A stretch of 64,000 bases of DNA. It comes from SXNM01 sp964586155. GTDB taxonomy: Bacteria; Myxococcota_A; UBA9042. The stretch lies in contig CAZPHC010000006.1 of NCBI GenBank assembly GCA_964586155.1, positions 1-64,000 on the forward strand, given 5' to 3'. Below, in pieces: positions 1 to 9,033 of this stretch. Each line of letters starts with the position of its first letter. Position 1 is the first letter of the stretch. A model generated the notes under the pieces. The model was not told where the DNA came from. It made no database searches and saw only the letters and a program-made list of their open reading frames with translations. Made by a program: the position numbers and the translations under genes.

Positions 1-42
1 CGGCCCGTACCCTCTCGGGGGTACGGGCCGCTGACCGTTTTT
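1..42 (+). terminator. Rho-independent terminator of an upstream gene
   Basis: A perfect 12-bp stem (1-12 with 19-30, CGGCCCGTACCC against GGGTACGGGCCG) with a 6-nt loop is followed 7 nt later by five T (38-42). It probably ends transcription of a rightward gene lying left of the window, just before the first gene here. Confidence 0.7.
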
Positions 43-69
43 GCGCCTGTCGACATCGAGGTCGTCACC

Positions 70-1521
70 ATGGACCATTCCAGCCGTTCCCCCGGGTCTC
101 GTGCGCTCAGTGCTGCGCTCGCGCAGGCCGGGGTGCCTTGCGATGCCGATCGCGCCAGCCAGCTGTGGGCGTTCCACGAGCTGTTGAAGGTTGCTGACGC
201 AGAGCTGAACCTGACGCGGCTGCGCTCGTTTGGTTCGATGGTCGAGAAACACTATGTCGACAGCCTGCTGCCGCTGACCCTGGTGCCGCTCAAGGGGCGG
301 GTCATGGACCTGGGCTCGGGCGGTGGCTTCCCCGGCATGCCGATTGCGATCGCGCGGCCGGACTTGACGATGGTGTTGGTCGAGGGGCGGCGCAAACGGA
401 CCGAGTTCCTCGAGCAGGCCGCCATGTCGCTGGGGCTTGGCAACGTCGAAGTGGTGACGCGCAAGTTGAACCCGCGCGACAGCATCCCGGTCGACAACAT
501 GATCGCGCGCGCCGTGGCGCCGTCGGTGGATCTGCTGTCGCGCGTCGCAGGGTCGGTGCGGGTTGGCGGCCTGGCCGTGCTGATGAAAGGCCCCGACTGT
601 GACCACGAGATTCCCGAGGTGAGCGCTGCGGGGCTGCCGTTCGTGCTGGAGCAGGACATCCGCTACCGGCTGCCCGCGAGCCAGGACCCGCGACGGCTCC
701 TGGTCTGGCGGCGCGTAGAGGGGCCCGCGGTGGCCTCTGTGGTTCCTGACGGGGACGATGACACCCTGAAGATCGAGAGCGAGTCGAACGCGCGCTTCCG
801 GCACTGGCGGCAGCTGGTCAGTGGCCGTGGCCTGCGCAAGCACCGAGAGAGCCTGCTGGCCGGGCAACGCTTCGTCGAGGAGCTGCTCCGGGACAACCCA
901 GGCGTCGTGCAGGGCGTTTTGCAGCGGTCGCACGGCCGAGTCTGTCCCGTGCCGGATGGCGTGCGGCGGTTCGAGCTGCCGGCGGTCCTTTTTGATCAGC
1001 TCGACGAGGCTGGGACCGGCGGCCCGATTGCCTGGGTCTCGGTGCCCGAGCTCGCGGCGTGGTCGGGCCGCCCCGGGAGGCTGTCGCTGCTGCTCGGGAC
1101 GCAGCTGCCGGACAATGTTGGGGCCCTCATGCGCAGCGCCGAGGCGCTTGGCGCGACCGAGGTGGTCCTGCTCGAGGGGGCGGCGTCGCCCTATCACCCG
1201 CGAGCGCTGCGCGCAGGCGGTGCCGCCGCCTTCCGGATGCCAGTGGTGCGTGGACCAGCCATGTCACAGCTGCCGACGACGCTGGGGGCCTCAGCGTGGG
1301 CGCTGGACGCGGGTGGCACCGACCTGGCGGAGATGTCGCCGCCCGAGCAGCTCGCCGTCCTGGTGGGGCGCGAAGGGCAGGGGGTCGCGGATGCTCCGGC
1401 GGCCTGGGAGCGGGTCGCCATCGCGATGGACGGCAGGGCCGAGAGCCTGAATGCCGCAGTGGCCGGTGCGATCGCCATGTACGCGCTGGCCGCACAACGA
1501 CGGGCCCGGCGCGGAGGCTGA
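70..1521 (+). CDS. rsmG: Fusion of RsmG-type 16S rRNA methyltransferase and SpoU/TrmH-type RNA 2'-O-methyltransferase
   Basis: A 483-aa protein with two complete enzymes in one frame. Residues 1-215 look like RsmG (16S rRNA G527 N7-methyltransferase): the SAM-binding motif DLGSGGGFPGMP is at 80-91 and ARAVAP at 146-151. Residues 240-483 look like a SpoU (SPOUT) 2'-O-methyltransferase with its substrate-binding domain (LVSGRGLRKHRESLLAGQRF, 249-268). The three SpoU motifs follow: DNVGALMRSAEALGA (348-362), LVGREGQGV (431-439) and the SLNAAVAGAIAMYAL segment (459-473). RsmG alone is normally 200-220 aa, so this is a true C-terminal fusion, not a long start. The start is set by a GAGG box 8 nt before ATG 70. 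The RNA target of the SpoU half cannot be told from sequence. Confidence 0.88.
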   Translation: MDHSSRSPGSRALSAALAQAGVPCDADRASQLWAFHELLKVADAELNLTRLRSFGSMVEKHYVDSLLPLTLVPLKGRVMDLGSGGGFPGMPIAIARPDLTMVLVEGRRKRTEFLEQAAMSLGLGNVEVVTRKLNPRDSIPVDNMIARAVAPSVDLLSRVAGSVRVGGLAVLMKGPDCDHEIPEVSAAGLPFVLEQDIRYRLPASQDPRRLLVWRRVEGPAVASVVPDGDDDTLKIESESNARFRHWRQLVSGRGLRKHRESLLAGQRFVEELLRDNPGVVQGVLQRSHGRVCPVPDGVRRFELPAVLFDQLDEAGTGGPIAWVSVPELAAWSGRPGRLSLLLGTQLPDNVGALMRSAEALGATEVVLLEGAASPYHPRALRAGGAAAFRMPVVRGPAMSQLPTTLGASAWALDAGGTDLAEMSPPEQLAVLVGREGQGVADAPAAWERVAIAMDGRAESLNAAVAGAIAMYALAAQRRARRGG

Positions 1522-1605
1522 CGCGTCGGGTTTCGGTGCCGTGGGGCGCGGTGACGCCGAGGCGTGTTCGCCAGCGGGCGGCGAATGCAACGCGATCGTG
1601 GGGTT

Positions 1606-3546
1606 CTAGTACAGGAACTCGAAGTACTGCATCGACGGCACCGCGATGGTGCGGCGCAGGTAGAAGGCGCCGTTTTCGACGTCGAGCACGCCCTGGTCCG
1701 GGAAGTTGTGCGCGGACCAGGTCTCGGTGCTGCCGTCCATGCGTGCCCAGCGGTAGCCGACGCTCTTGACGTCTTGCGGCAGGCCGGTGATCTGGACGCG
1801 GATGTCGTGCTTGAGCGTCTCCTTGGCGTCCTGCGTCACGTTCATGTCGGCGATGAAGACGCGGACCACGCGCTTGCGACCCTTGGCGACGGCCGGGAAG
1901 CGCTCGGCGTCGGCGCCGGTGACGCAATCGCGCGCTTCGCCGAGGGAGTCGGCGTCGTAGGAGACGCAGTTCTCGCGCGTGCTGACCACCACGAGGCCCT
2001 TGACCGGGTCGCTCTTCTGCGTGCCGCTGACGCCGAGCGCATCCGGGCCGTGGGCGACCAGGACCATGGACTTGGCCTGCGCCTCGGCGGCGACGTCGGG
2101 GCAGCCTTCGGCCTTGGAGCACGCGGTGTCGAGGCTGCCGCCACCACCCCCAAGGAAGCCGTCGTAGAACCAGAACGACTGCCACGCGGCGGGCTTGAGC
2201 GAACCGGGATCCGGCGGCGCGGTCTTGAACCACATCAGGTCGCTGTCGATGGCGGTCGTCGCGATCTGCTCGGCCGTTGCGAGGGCGGGATCCTGGCTCG
2301 GGAAGCGGACGGTGCGGCCGATGGTGGCGCCGAAGATCAGCCCCTGCCACAGCGCCTTGGTCGCAGCGTAGAACGCGCCGCGGTAGGCCGAGAGGCGGGC
2401 GCGGTCGTCGGTCAGGGTGGTCGGCAGCTTCGACTCCTGGATGCGCAGATCGGTGACGAAGAGCGGCAGCGGCTGCTTCTCTTCGTTCTGCAGGCCCTTC
2501 TGGTCGACGTAGGCGCGGACGGCCTTGGCGATGTCGGCGGCCTCGACCGGCGTCGTCGCGACGACCTCGAAGGTGAGGAAGGAGATCGGCAGCTTCTCGG
2601 CGGCGACGTAGTCGATGAAGTCGTAGAGCCAGGAGCGACCCTGACCCGTGGTGTTCTCGATGTCCGACTTGCCGCGGATGACGACGGACGGAGCGAAGAG
2701 GAAGATCGTGTTGGCAGGGTAGGGGAACTTCTTGCGCAGCTCCGTCGCCATGACCTTGTACGACTTGAGCCATTGCGCCTTGGTCTGGTCGGTGTAGCCG
2801 CCGGCGCCATTGGGATCGCGGCCGAACTCGATGTTGAACATGCTCGGGCTACAGAACCACGGCTTCTCGGTGCCAGCGGGCGGCGAGCAGGCCGAGTCGC
2901 CCTTCTTGAGCTCGGGCAGCTCGAGGTCGTAGTACTCGACGACCTTGAGCACGGCCTGGGCCCACTTCAGCGTCTCTTCGTCGTTGGTGCCGACGGGGCT
3001 ACCGGTCTGCTCGCCGATGGGCTTGCCGTCCTGCTCGAGGCCATGGGTCCCGTAGGCGCAGCTGCCGTCGCCGAGGCCGTAGGCGGCCGTCCAGAGCGGC
3101 ACCGCGTGCTGGGCACGGACGGCACCGATGATCTCGCTGAGCCGGGTGAAGTTGTAGTTGGCGAAGTTCTTGACGTCCTTGGTCTTGTCCGGGAACACGC
3201 CCTGCATCGTCGCGCCACAGCCGTAGCCCACGGGGACGCGCGCCCAGAGCGCGGTCAGCGCGCGGAACCCCTGCTGCGCCTTGGTGTCGCTGTCGGCCTC
3301 GACCGCGCTCAGCGGCGCACCGATCACGCCGCTCATGTGGCGCACGCGCTGCATGTCGCGCACGGCGATATCGGCGCAGGGCTGGTAGGAGCCGTCCTTG
3401 CGCAGGCACTTCGACGCGTCCACGGTGATCGAGCGCATCCACTTCGCGTTGGTGTCGGAAGGCAGCGTCACCACGGGTTCTTCGATGCATCCGGCGGTTG
3501 CCGTGGCGCCGAGGAGGAGCAGGGTGACCAAACGTCGCACGAACAT
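1606..3546 (-). CDS. Large lipoprotein of unknown function, possible TIM-barrel glycosidase-like
   Basis: A 646-aa exported lipoprotein. The chosen ATG (3546) has a GAGG box 6 nt upstream and gives a compact signal peptide MFVRRLVTLLLLGATATAGC with the lipid Cys at 20; an upstream in-frame ATG would bury this signal. The mature part alternates predicted helices and strands. Stretches such as FNIEFGRDP and LPISFLTFEVVATTP recall the acid-residue strands of GH39-like barrels, but the similarity is weak and I would not assign a substrate. Its neighbour, the MopE/Kelch lipoprotein, is on the same strand upstream (169 nt away), and a vegetative promoter lies between them, so it is probably transcribed on its own. 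Also possible: a cell-surface binding protein. Confidence 0.8.
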   Translation of the reverse strand: MFVRRLVTLLLLGATATAGCIEEPVVTLPSDTNAKWMRSITVDASKCLRKDGSYQPCADIAVRDMQRVRHMSGVIGAPLSAVEADSDTKAQQGFRALTALWARVPVGYGCGATMQGVFPDKTKDVKNFANYNFTRLSEIIGAVRAQHAVPLWTAAYGLGDGSCAYGTHGLEQDGKPIGEQTGSPVGTNDEETLKWAQAVLKVVEYYDLELPELKKGDSACSPPAGTEKPWFCSPSMFNIEFGRDPNGAGGYTDQTKAQWLKSYKVMATELRKKFPYPANTIFLFAPSVVIRGKSDIENTTGQGRSWLYDFIDYVAAEKLPISFLTFEVVATTPVEAADIAKAVRAYVDQKGLQNEEKQPLPLFVTDLRIQESKLPTTLTDDRARLSAYRGAFYAATKALWQGLIFGATIGRTVRFPSQDPALATAEQIATTAIDSDLMWFKTAPPDPGSLKPAAWQSFWFYDGFLGGGGGSLDTACSKAEGCPDVAAEAQAKSMVLVAHGPDALGVSGTQKSDPVKGLVVVSTRENCVSYDADSLGEARDCVTGADAERFPAVAKGRKRVVRVFIADMNVTQDAKETLKHDIRVQITGLPQDVKSVGYRWARMDGSTETWSAHNFPDQGVLDVENGAFYLRRTIAVPSMQYFEFLY

Positions 3547-3585
3547 GGAGACCTCGTCTTCGGCAGCGCAACACTGCTCCGGCGC

Positions 3586-3615
3586 AGTATGTTCGCTCGC
3601 CCGCGGCACGGTCAA
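3586..3615 (-). promoter_or_regulatory. Vegetative promoter for the lipoprotein gene ending at 1606
   Basis: On the minus strand, TTGACC (3615-3610) and CATACT (3591-3586) are separated by 18 nt. The start point would be about 3579, leaving a leader of about 33 nt before ATG 3546. Confidence 0.45.
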
Positions 3616-3715
3616 GGTGCGGGACCGCAGGTCGTCGGCGTGGCGGAGTTTCGTGGCGGACGTGCGGGGGCGGGTCGTGGGCGAAGAGGCGCAGCGGAGC
3701 CTGGCCGCCGGACGG

Positions 3716-6700
3716 TCAGGGCGCTCCGGGTTGGCAGGCCTGCGCCAGCGTCCAGGTGCGGCCGACCAGCGCGCCGTCGGGCGCCACGCCCTCGTAGATC
3801 CAATGCGTGCGGGCCTCGTCGTGGTAGACGCTCGCGCCCATGACCAGGTGCGGAGGCAGCTGGAGCGGCTGCTCGTCGTTGAGGAAGACCTTGGCCTTGC
3901 CGTCGCAGCGGCCCAGCGAGACCGTGGCGCGGACGGGCGTCAGCAAGGGCCCCTTGGTCGCGGACGACGGACAGGGCTGGCCCGACGCGTCCACGGCCGC
4001 ATAGGGCCCGGGATCTTGCAGTGCCATGACGCCCTCGTTGCCGACGGGATCGAAGAGGATGGGCGTCCAGGCCGGGACGCCGAAGTTGCGGCGCAGCAAC
4101 GGGTGTTGTGGCGGGGACGACGACGTGTCGCCGTAGGCGAGCGCCGGCCGCGGCAGGAAGACCGGGGTCGACAGGGTGGGCACCACCCAGGTCAAGGACG
4201 CATCGACGCCGCTGCATGCATCGAGCAGCACGGCCTCGTTGACGAACTGGTGCGCGCCTTTGATGACGCCGGCGTCGTTGTTGTAGACCGCGCCGCCGAC
4301 GATGAAGAGCTCGTCGACCTCGGGCGAGTAGCTGACGAGCGAGCCGTAGCCGGGCAGCGGCCGATTGCCGGCGGCGTAATCCTTGGCGTGGTCGGTCCAC
4401 TGGCCGCTGACGTGATCGTAGGACCAGAAAGCGTCGACGGGAACGCTGTCGGAGATCCCTCCAAAGGCGATGGTCCGGCGCCGGCGTGGGTCGTAGACGA
4501 CGCTCGGCAGCGCGACCTCCGGGCCCGGGGCGCTCGCGGTGGTGGCGCTGCCACTGGCGAGGTCGACGCTGTGGACCGCCGCCTGGGCCAGCGGGCGATC
4601 ACCGGGCGTCGCCGTGTTGAAGTTCAGCTCGCTGCTCCAGATGCGCCAGACGCTGGCGATGCGACCGCTCACGCTGAAGTCGACGCCGCCAGCCAGGATG
4701 GCCTTGCCTGTGGCGTGGTCGACGCCGCCGATGCCGAACGCCCACGGCGGCAGATCGGTGCCGCGGACGGACCAGGCGCCGGCGGTGTCGATGCAGTGGG
4801 CGTCGGTGACGGGCCGGACCCGCGCGCTGGCAGCGCCGACGTCGGGCAGGTCGAAGGTGACGCCACCGACCATGCAGACGCCGTGGCCCTGCCAGCGGCC
4901 CCACGCGGCGCCAATTCGCGGCGCTGGCGTCTGCACGTCCAGCCGCGTCGTGCCACCGCCAGTGCTCAGGCGCTCGACGCTGCGCACCGCCTGGCGTAGC
5001 TGGGTGCCGCCCGATCCGGCCAGGACCTGGTGGCCTCCGACGATGGTCAGGCTGGTCTCGGTGGCGAGCAGCGTCGCTCCTGAGCGCCGCGCGAACGACG
5101 GCGGCGTCGGCTGCGCGGCCCACGTCGCGGCCGTGGCCTGGAGGAGCGGCGCGTCGAACGTCGCGGACTCGTGCGCCGTCTCGGTCACGCCGCCAAGCGC
5201 GTGACCGCCGACGACGTGCAGCTGCAGCGCGGCGGACGGGCCGGTCGGGGCCAGCGCGCAGCCAAACTCGCGGCGGCCGGGCGGCGCGTTGGTCGACGCG
5301 AGGTAGGTGACGATCGGCTTGGTCCCGTCGTCGTGGACGCGATACAGGCCGAGCTGGGCGCCGACGATCGGCGTCGACAGCGCGATGGCCACGCCGGTCG
5401 CGGACGAGCCGGACGGCAGCCGGGCCTCGGCGACGCAACCCGGGCCGGTCGCCAGGCCGCTGACGCCCGCGGGCGCCGACGGCAGCTGCACGGGGACCCA
5501 TTGCGGCGATGTGCCTGTGAGCGGGGCCCAGAGCGGCGTCTTGCCGTCCGGGAACACCACGAGCTTGCGTGAGTCGTTGACGCCGATGACGACGCCACGA
5601 ACCGCGGTGCCGGCGATGCCGTCGGGCAGCGGCAAGATCCGCCCCGCGCTGATCTCCGCGCCGCTGAGGTCGGTCCAGGCACCGGCCTTGCTCAGGGCCC
5701 AGACGTGGTCGACCTTGCCAGCCTCGCCACTGCCACCGACCAGGAGCAGGCGGTCGCCGTCGGCGTCCCAGACCAGGGCGGCGCCGTCACGCGCGCCGGG
5801 GCCGATGCCTTCGGTCAACTCCCAGGCCGTGGCGGTCGTCGACAGCGGCAGCGACCATGCCTCGTCGCGGGCCACCATGGCCTTGGCGCCTGGGATGGCG
5901 CCCGACACCACGACGAGGCGCTGCCAGCCGGCGGGGGCCGCGGCCGTCCAACGCAGACGGGGCTGCGGGCCGCCGCTGTCGACGAGGATCGCGTCGTTGT
6001 CGTGCGGAAGGCGGTTGCAGCTGGCGCTCGCACCATCGCCGGCGCAAGCGACCTTGTCGTCGGTCGCCGGTGAACCGTCGCCGCAGCTGAGGACCTTGGC
6101 GCCGCAGCTGCACGCCGCGCCGACCGGCAGCGCCTTGCCGCCGTCCGACCAGCTGAAGAGTTCGTCGGTGACGCCGTCGCAGTCGTCGTCGGCGCCGTTG
6201 CAGGTCTCGTCCTTGCCGACGCTGGCCGAGCCGTTGCCGTGCACCGAACAGGTGACGGTCTTGTCGCTGCCGCATTCGACGACGCCGATGGGGATCAAGC
6301 CATCCGGGCCCGGGTAGGCGCAGATGCCGTACAGGCCGCTGCATGATTGGCCCAGGCCCTTGCCGGCAAACAGCATGTCCTCGTCTGTCTGGCCGTCGCA
6401 GTCGTTGTCGAGGCCGTCGCAGGCCGTCTCCTTGGGCTGGAAGTCCGGGGCGATCGCCGTATCGACCGCGCAGCCGCAGCCGACGCAGCCGAGCACGACG
6501 CCGTCGTAGGTCGGATTCGCCTTGCGGCACACGACCTCGACCTCAGCGAGGTGGTCGCCACAGACGCCGACGAAGCAGAACTGGGCTGCGGTCGGCAGGT
6601 TCGCCTTGGCCGGATTGCTCGGCGCGACGTCGATGGCGTCGACCATGCAGTCGCCGTCGGCGTCGAGGATGTTCGACTGCAGCGCGTCGGGGACGCCGTC

Positions 6701-7093
6701 GCCGTTGCTGTCCTTGGGCGTCGCGGTCGATCCGACCTCGGCCTTGTCCGCGATGCCATCGTCGTCGGTGTCGGCTTTGACGGTGCTGGTGCCGATCTTC
6801 AACTCGACCGCGTTGCTGAGACCGTCGCCGTCGAAGTCGTCGTCGGGGAGTTGGCAGATCGACTCGATGCAGATGCCGCCGCCGCAGTCGCTGTTGCTGC
6901 TGCACGACTTGGTGCAGCGGCCGCGGTAGCAGACGCCGCCGGCGCATTCGTTGTTCTGGCCGCAGGTCGAGCCAAGGCGACGCAGGCGGCGCGTGTTGCA
7001 GCTCTCGCAGCCGCTGAGCAATGGCGCGATCGCCAGGATCACGAGCGCGATCAGCAGCGGCCACCTGGGCGGGTTCGGGAGCGTCAGGGGCAC
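3716..7093 (-). CDS. MopE-type Cys-rich lipoprotein with Kelch-like propeller
   Basis: A 1125-aa surface lipoprotein. I prefer the GTG at 7093, because GAGGAG lies just upstream; it gives a 29-residue signal ending LLSGC. A GTG 27 nt upstream is also open. After the lipid Cys come short Cys-rich knots (CGQNNECAGGVCYRGRC, CSSNSDCGGGIC). Then come calcium-type DxDxDG repeats (FDGDGLSNAVE, SNGDGVPDALQ, DADGDCMVDAID) and two MopE motifs (CDGLDNDCDGQTDE, CNGADDDCDGVTDE). The C-terminal 700 residues hold Kelch-like blades, for example RLLLVGGSGEAG and RTIAFGGISDS. Such proteins are known from Myxococcota as secreted metal-binding or adhesive proteins. No partner gene is visible. Confidence 0.85.
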   Translation of the reverse strand: MPLTLPNPPRWPLLIALVILAIAPLLSGCESCNTRRLRRLGSTCGQNNECAGGVCYRGRCTKSCSSNSDCGGGICIESICQLPDDDFDGDGLSNAVELKIGTSTVKADTDDDGIADKAEVGSTATPKDSNGDGVPDALQSNILDADGDCMVDAIDVAPSNPAKANLPTAAQFCFVGVCGDHLAEVEVVCRKANPTYDGVVLGCVGCGCAVDTAIAPDFQPKETACDGLDNDCDGQTDEDMLFAGKGLGQSCSGLYGICAYPGPDGLIPIGVVECGSDKTVTCSVHGNGSASVGKDETCNGADDDCDGVTDELFSWSDGGKALPVGAACSCGAKVLSCGDGSPATDDKVACAGDGASASCNRLPHDNDAILVDSGGPQPRLRWTAAAPAGWQRLVVVSGAIPGAKAMVARDEAWSLPLSTTATAWELTEGIGPGARDGAALVWDADGDRLLLVGGSGEAGKVDHVWALSKAGAWTDLSGAEISAGRILPLPDGIAGTAVRGVVIGVNDSRKLVVFPDGKTPLWAPLTGTSPQWVPVQLPSAPAGVSGLATGPGCVAEARLPSGSSATGVAIALSTPIVGAQLGLYRVHDDGTKPIVTYLASTNAPPGRREFGCALAPTGPSAALQLHVVGGHALGGVTETAHESATFDAPLLQATAATWAAQPTPPSFARRSGATLLATETSLTIVGGHQVLAGSGGTQLRQAVRSVERLSTGGGTTRLDVQTPAPRIGAAWGRWQGHGVCMVGGVTFDLPDVGAASARVRPVTDAHCIDTAGAWSVRGTDLPPWAFGIGGVDHATGKAILAGGVDFSVSGRIASVWRIWSSELNFNTATPGDRPLAQAAVHSVDLASGSATTASAPGPEVALPSVVYDPRRRRTIAFGGISDSVPVDAFWSYDHVSGQWTDHAKDYAAGNRPLPGYGSLVSYSPEVDELFIVGGAVYNNDAGVIKGAHQFVNEAVLLDACSGVDASLTWVVPTLSTPVFLPRPALAYGDTSSSPPQHPLLRRNFGVPAWTPILFDPVGNEGVMALQDPGPYAAVDASGQPCPSSATKGPLLTPVRATVSLGRCDGKAKVFLNDEQPLQLPPHLVMGASVYHDEARTHWIYEGVAPDGALVGRTWTLAQACQPGAP

Positions 7094-7216
7094 GCGGAAC
7101 TCCTCGACGTCGATGGGCACGCACGACGCTCTCGCGCCCGGAGGCTACCAGATCGGCCGCCTCGCCGGCAACGCGCCGGGGCGTGCGGCCAGCCCTGCGT
7201 CCTGCGTGCGGCTGGC

Positions 7217-7259
7217 GAGACCGTCGCGAGACCGTCTCATGCGCGCGTGAGACCGTCCC
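7217..7259 (+). promoter_or_regulatory. Phased upstream activator site, copy A (GAGACCGTC repeats)
   Basis: Three direct copies of GAGACCGTC start at 7217, 7228 and 7249 (steps of 11 and 21 nt, about one and two helical turns). The middle one extends to the perfect palindrome GAGACCGTCTC (7228-7238). The array ends 52 nt before the -24 GG of a sigma-54 promoter, a usual distance for an enhancer-binding-protein site. The same array occurs at 37146-37197 before another sigma-54 promoter; both end in GACCGTCCCARCG. Confidence 0.6.
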
Positions 7260-7308
7260 AACGCTCGCATGCGGCGCTTCAACGTCGCGAAAACACGCGT
7301 CGAAGGCC

Positions 7309-7325
7309 TTGGCACGCCGCATGCA
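7309..7325 (+). promoter_or_regulatory. Sigma-54 promoter of comM
   Basis: TTGGCACGCCGCATGCA matches the -24/-12 consensus TGGCACRN4TTGCW at all fixed positions but one. The GG (7311-7312) and GC (7323-7324) are exactly 10 nt apart. The start point is expected near 7336, giving a leader of about 35 nt with AAGGAG before ATG 7371. Confidence 0.7.
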
Positions 7326-7370
7326 CTCCTAGGGAGCGCGCCGCACCCGTGGCGCCCCAAGGAGAGCGAT

Positions 7371-8900
7371 ATGTTGGCTCGCGTGCAGAGTGCGGCGTTG
7401 GTGGGTGTGGACGCCGTCCCGGTCGAGGTCGAGGTCACCGTCACCGGCAGCTTCCCGACCTTCGACACGGTCGGCCTGCCGGAGCAGTCGGTGCGCGAAG
7501 CGCGGGTCCGCGTGCGCAGCGCCATCCGCGAGGCGCAGCTGCCGTTCCCCGACCGGCGCGTCATCGTCAACCTCGCTCCCGCCGACCTGCGCAAGGACGG
7601 CACGATGTACGACCTGCCCGTTGCGCTCGGCATCCTCGCCAGCACCGACGAGCTGCCGGCGGCCGAGCTCGATGGCTGGGCCGTGGTCGGTGAGCTCTCG
7701 CTCTCGGGCGAGATCCGGCCGGTCCGTGGCGTGCTCGCCGTGGCCGAGATGGTGCGCGATCGCGGGCTGCGCGGGGTCATCTGCGGCGCCCAGAACGCGA
7801 CCGAGGTGGCCGTGGTCCAGGGCGTCGGCGTCCGCGCGGCGCGCACGCTCGGCGAGGTCGTGGCGTCGCTGCGCAGCGGGCAGTGGCCGGCGGTGCAGCC
7901 GTCGATCCAGGGCGACCTGCTCGGACGCCAGCCGTGCTGGTCGGATGTCCGCGGCCAGCAGGTCGCCAAGCGCGCCCTCGAGGTCGCCGCGGCGGGTGGC
8001 CACAACGCGCTGCTGACGGGAACTCCGGGCACGGGCAAGACGATGCTCGCGCGCCGGTTGCCGGGGATCTTGCCGCCCCTGGCCGACGACGAGGCGCTCG
8101 CCGTCAGCAAGATCCACTCGGTCGCCGGCCTGCTGCCGCGTGGCGTCGGCCTGATGCGCGAGCGGCCGTTCCGGGCGCCGCACCACACCGGCAGCGCCGT
8201 CTCGCTGGTCGGCGGCGGCGCCAGCCCACGCCCGGGCGAGGTCTCGCTCGCCCACGGCGGCGTGCTCTTCCTCGACGAGTTGCCCGAGTTTCCGCGCCAG
8301 GTGATCGAGTCGTTGCGGCAGCCGCTCGAAGACGGCGAGGTCACGATCGCCCGGACGCGCCAGGTTGTCCGCTTCCCCTGCCGCGTCATGCTGGTCGCGG
8401 CGCTCAACCCCTGCCCCTGCGGCTGGTCGGGCTCGCCGCTGCATCGCTGCAGCTGTCCGCCGCCTGCGGTCGAGCGCTACGTCTCGCGCCTGTCCGGGCC
8501 CTTCCTCGACCGCGTCGACATCCAGGTCGAGCTGCTGCCGCTGCCGCCCAGGCTGCTGCGGGACGGCGCGCGCGGCGACACGTCGGTCGAGGTGCGCGCG
8601 CGGGTCGCTGCGGCGCGCGAACGCCAGACGGCCCGCTACGCCGCGTTCGGCGGCGGCTGGAACGCCACCGTGGCGATGACGGTGCTGCGCCAGGCGAGCC
8701 CGCTCGCGCCGGGCGTCCATGACCGGCTGCTGCAGGCCATCGAGCGCTTTGGCCTGTCGCCGCGCGCCCACGACCGCATCTGGCGCGTCGCCCGCAGCGT
8801 CGCCGACCTCGAGGGCGCCGAGTCTGTCGGGGCGGCCCACCTCGCCGAGGCGCTGCAGTACCGCTGCTTCGACCGTGTCGCCAGCGGTGCCGCAGCCTGA
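7371..8900 (+). CDS. comM: ComM/YifB-family AAA+ ATPase (Mg-chelatase-like)
   Basis: A 509-aa protein of normal length for the family. The N-terminal Lon-like domain (LARVQSAALVGVDAVPVEVE, 2-21; NLAPADLRKDG, 67-77) is followed by the ATPase core: Walker A GTPGTGKT (217-224), FRAPHHTGS and Walker B VLFLDELPEF (298-307). A C-terminal zinc-knuckle-like CPCGWSGSPLHRCSC is present. In naturally transformable bacteria ComM is a hexameric branch-migration helicase that extends RecA-made joints. Start: AAGGAG ends 6 nt before ATG 7371. The leader carries a sigma-54 promoter and activator site, so expression is probably induced, not housekeeping. A recA paralogue and a short ssb follow across an assembly gap. 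Confidence 0.93.
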   Translation: MLARVQSAALVGVDAVPVEVEVTVTGSFPTFDTVGLPEQSVREARVRVRSAIREAQLPFPDRRVIVNLAPADLRKDGTMYDLPVALGILASTDELPAAELDGWAVVGELSLSGEIRPVRGVLAVAEMVRDRGLRGVICGAQNATEVAVVQGVGVRAARTLGEVVASLRSGQWPAVQPSIQGDLLGRQPCWSDVRGQQVAKRALEVAAAGGHNALLTGTPGTGKTMLARRLPGILPPLADDEALAVSKIHSVAGLLPRGVGLMRERPFRAPHHTGSAVSLVGGGASPRPGEVSLAHGGVLFLDELPEFPRQVIESLRQPLEDGEVTIARTRQVVRFPCRVMLVAALNPCPCGWSGSPLHRCSCPPPAVERYVSRLSGPFLDRVDIQVELLPLPPRLLRDGARGDTSVEVRARVAAARERQTARYAAFGGGWNATVAMTVLRQASPLAPGVHDRLLQAIERFGLSPRAHDRIWRVARSVADLEGAESVGAAHLAEALQYRCFDRVASGAAA

Positions 8901-8913
8901 TGGATCGGTCCGG

Positions 8914-9013
8914 NNNNNNNNNNNNNNNNNNNNNNNNNNNNNNNNNNNNNNNNNNNNNNNNNNNNNNNNNNNNNNNNNNNNNNNNNNNNNNNNNNNNNNN
9001 NNNNNNNNNNNNN
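8914..9013. other. Assembly gap (100 N) between comM and the recA paralogue
   Basis: Exactly 100 N, so the true length is unknown. Only 13 nt after the comM stop are known on the left and 20 nt before the next ATG on the right. A small gene or a promoter could be hidden here. Confidence 0.98.
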
Positions 9014-9033
9014 CGGCCGTCGAGGAGGAGTCC

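Noticed and set aside
1564..3843. Long rightward frame opposite the lipoprotein gene
   Set aside because: Antisense shadow with Arg/Ala/Leu/Val-biased composition, while the minus strand has a signal peptide, promoter and ribosome site.
7217..7259. CRISPR array or IS end for the GAGACCGTC repeats
   Set aside because: Units are 9-11 nt with no spacers of constant length, no cas genes and no target-site duplication or transposase.
6543..7332. Short frames containing RETVSR-like peptides around 7200 and 37150
   Set aside because: The peptide comes from translating the GAGACGGTC repeat DNA; there is no start signal and the repeats sit at a regulatory position.
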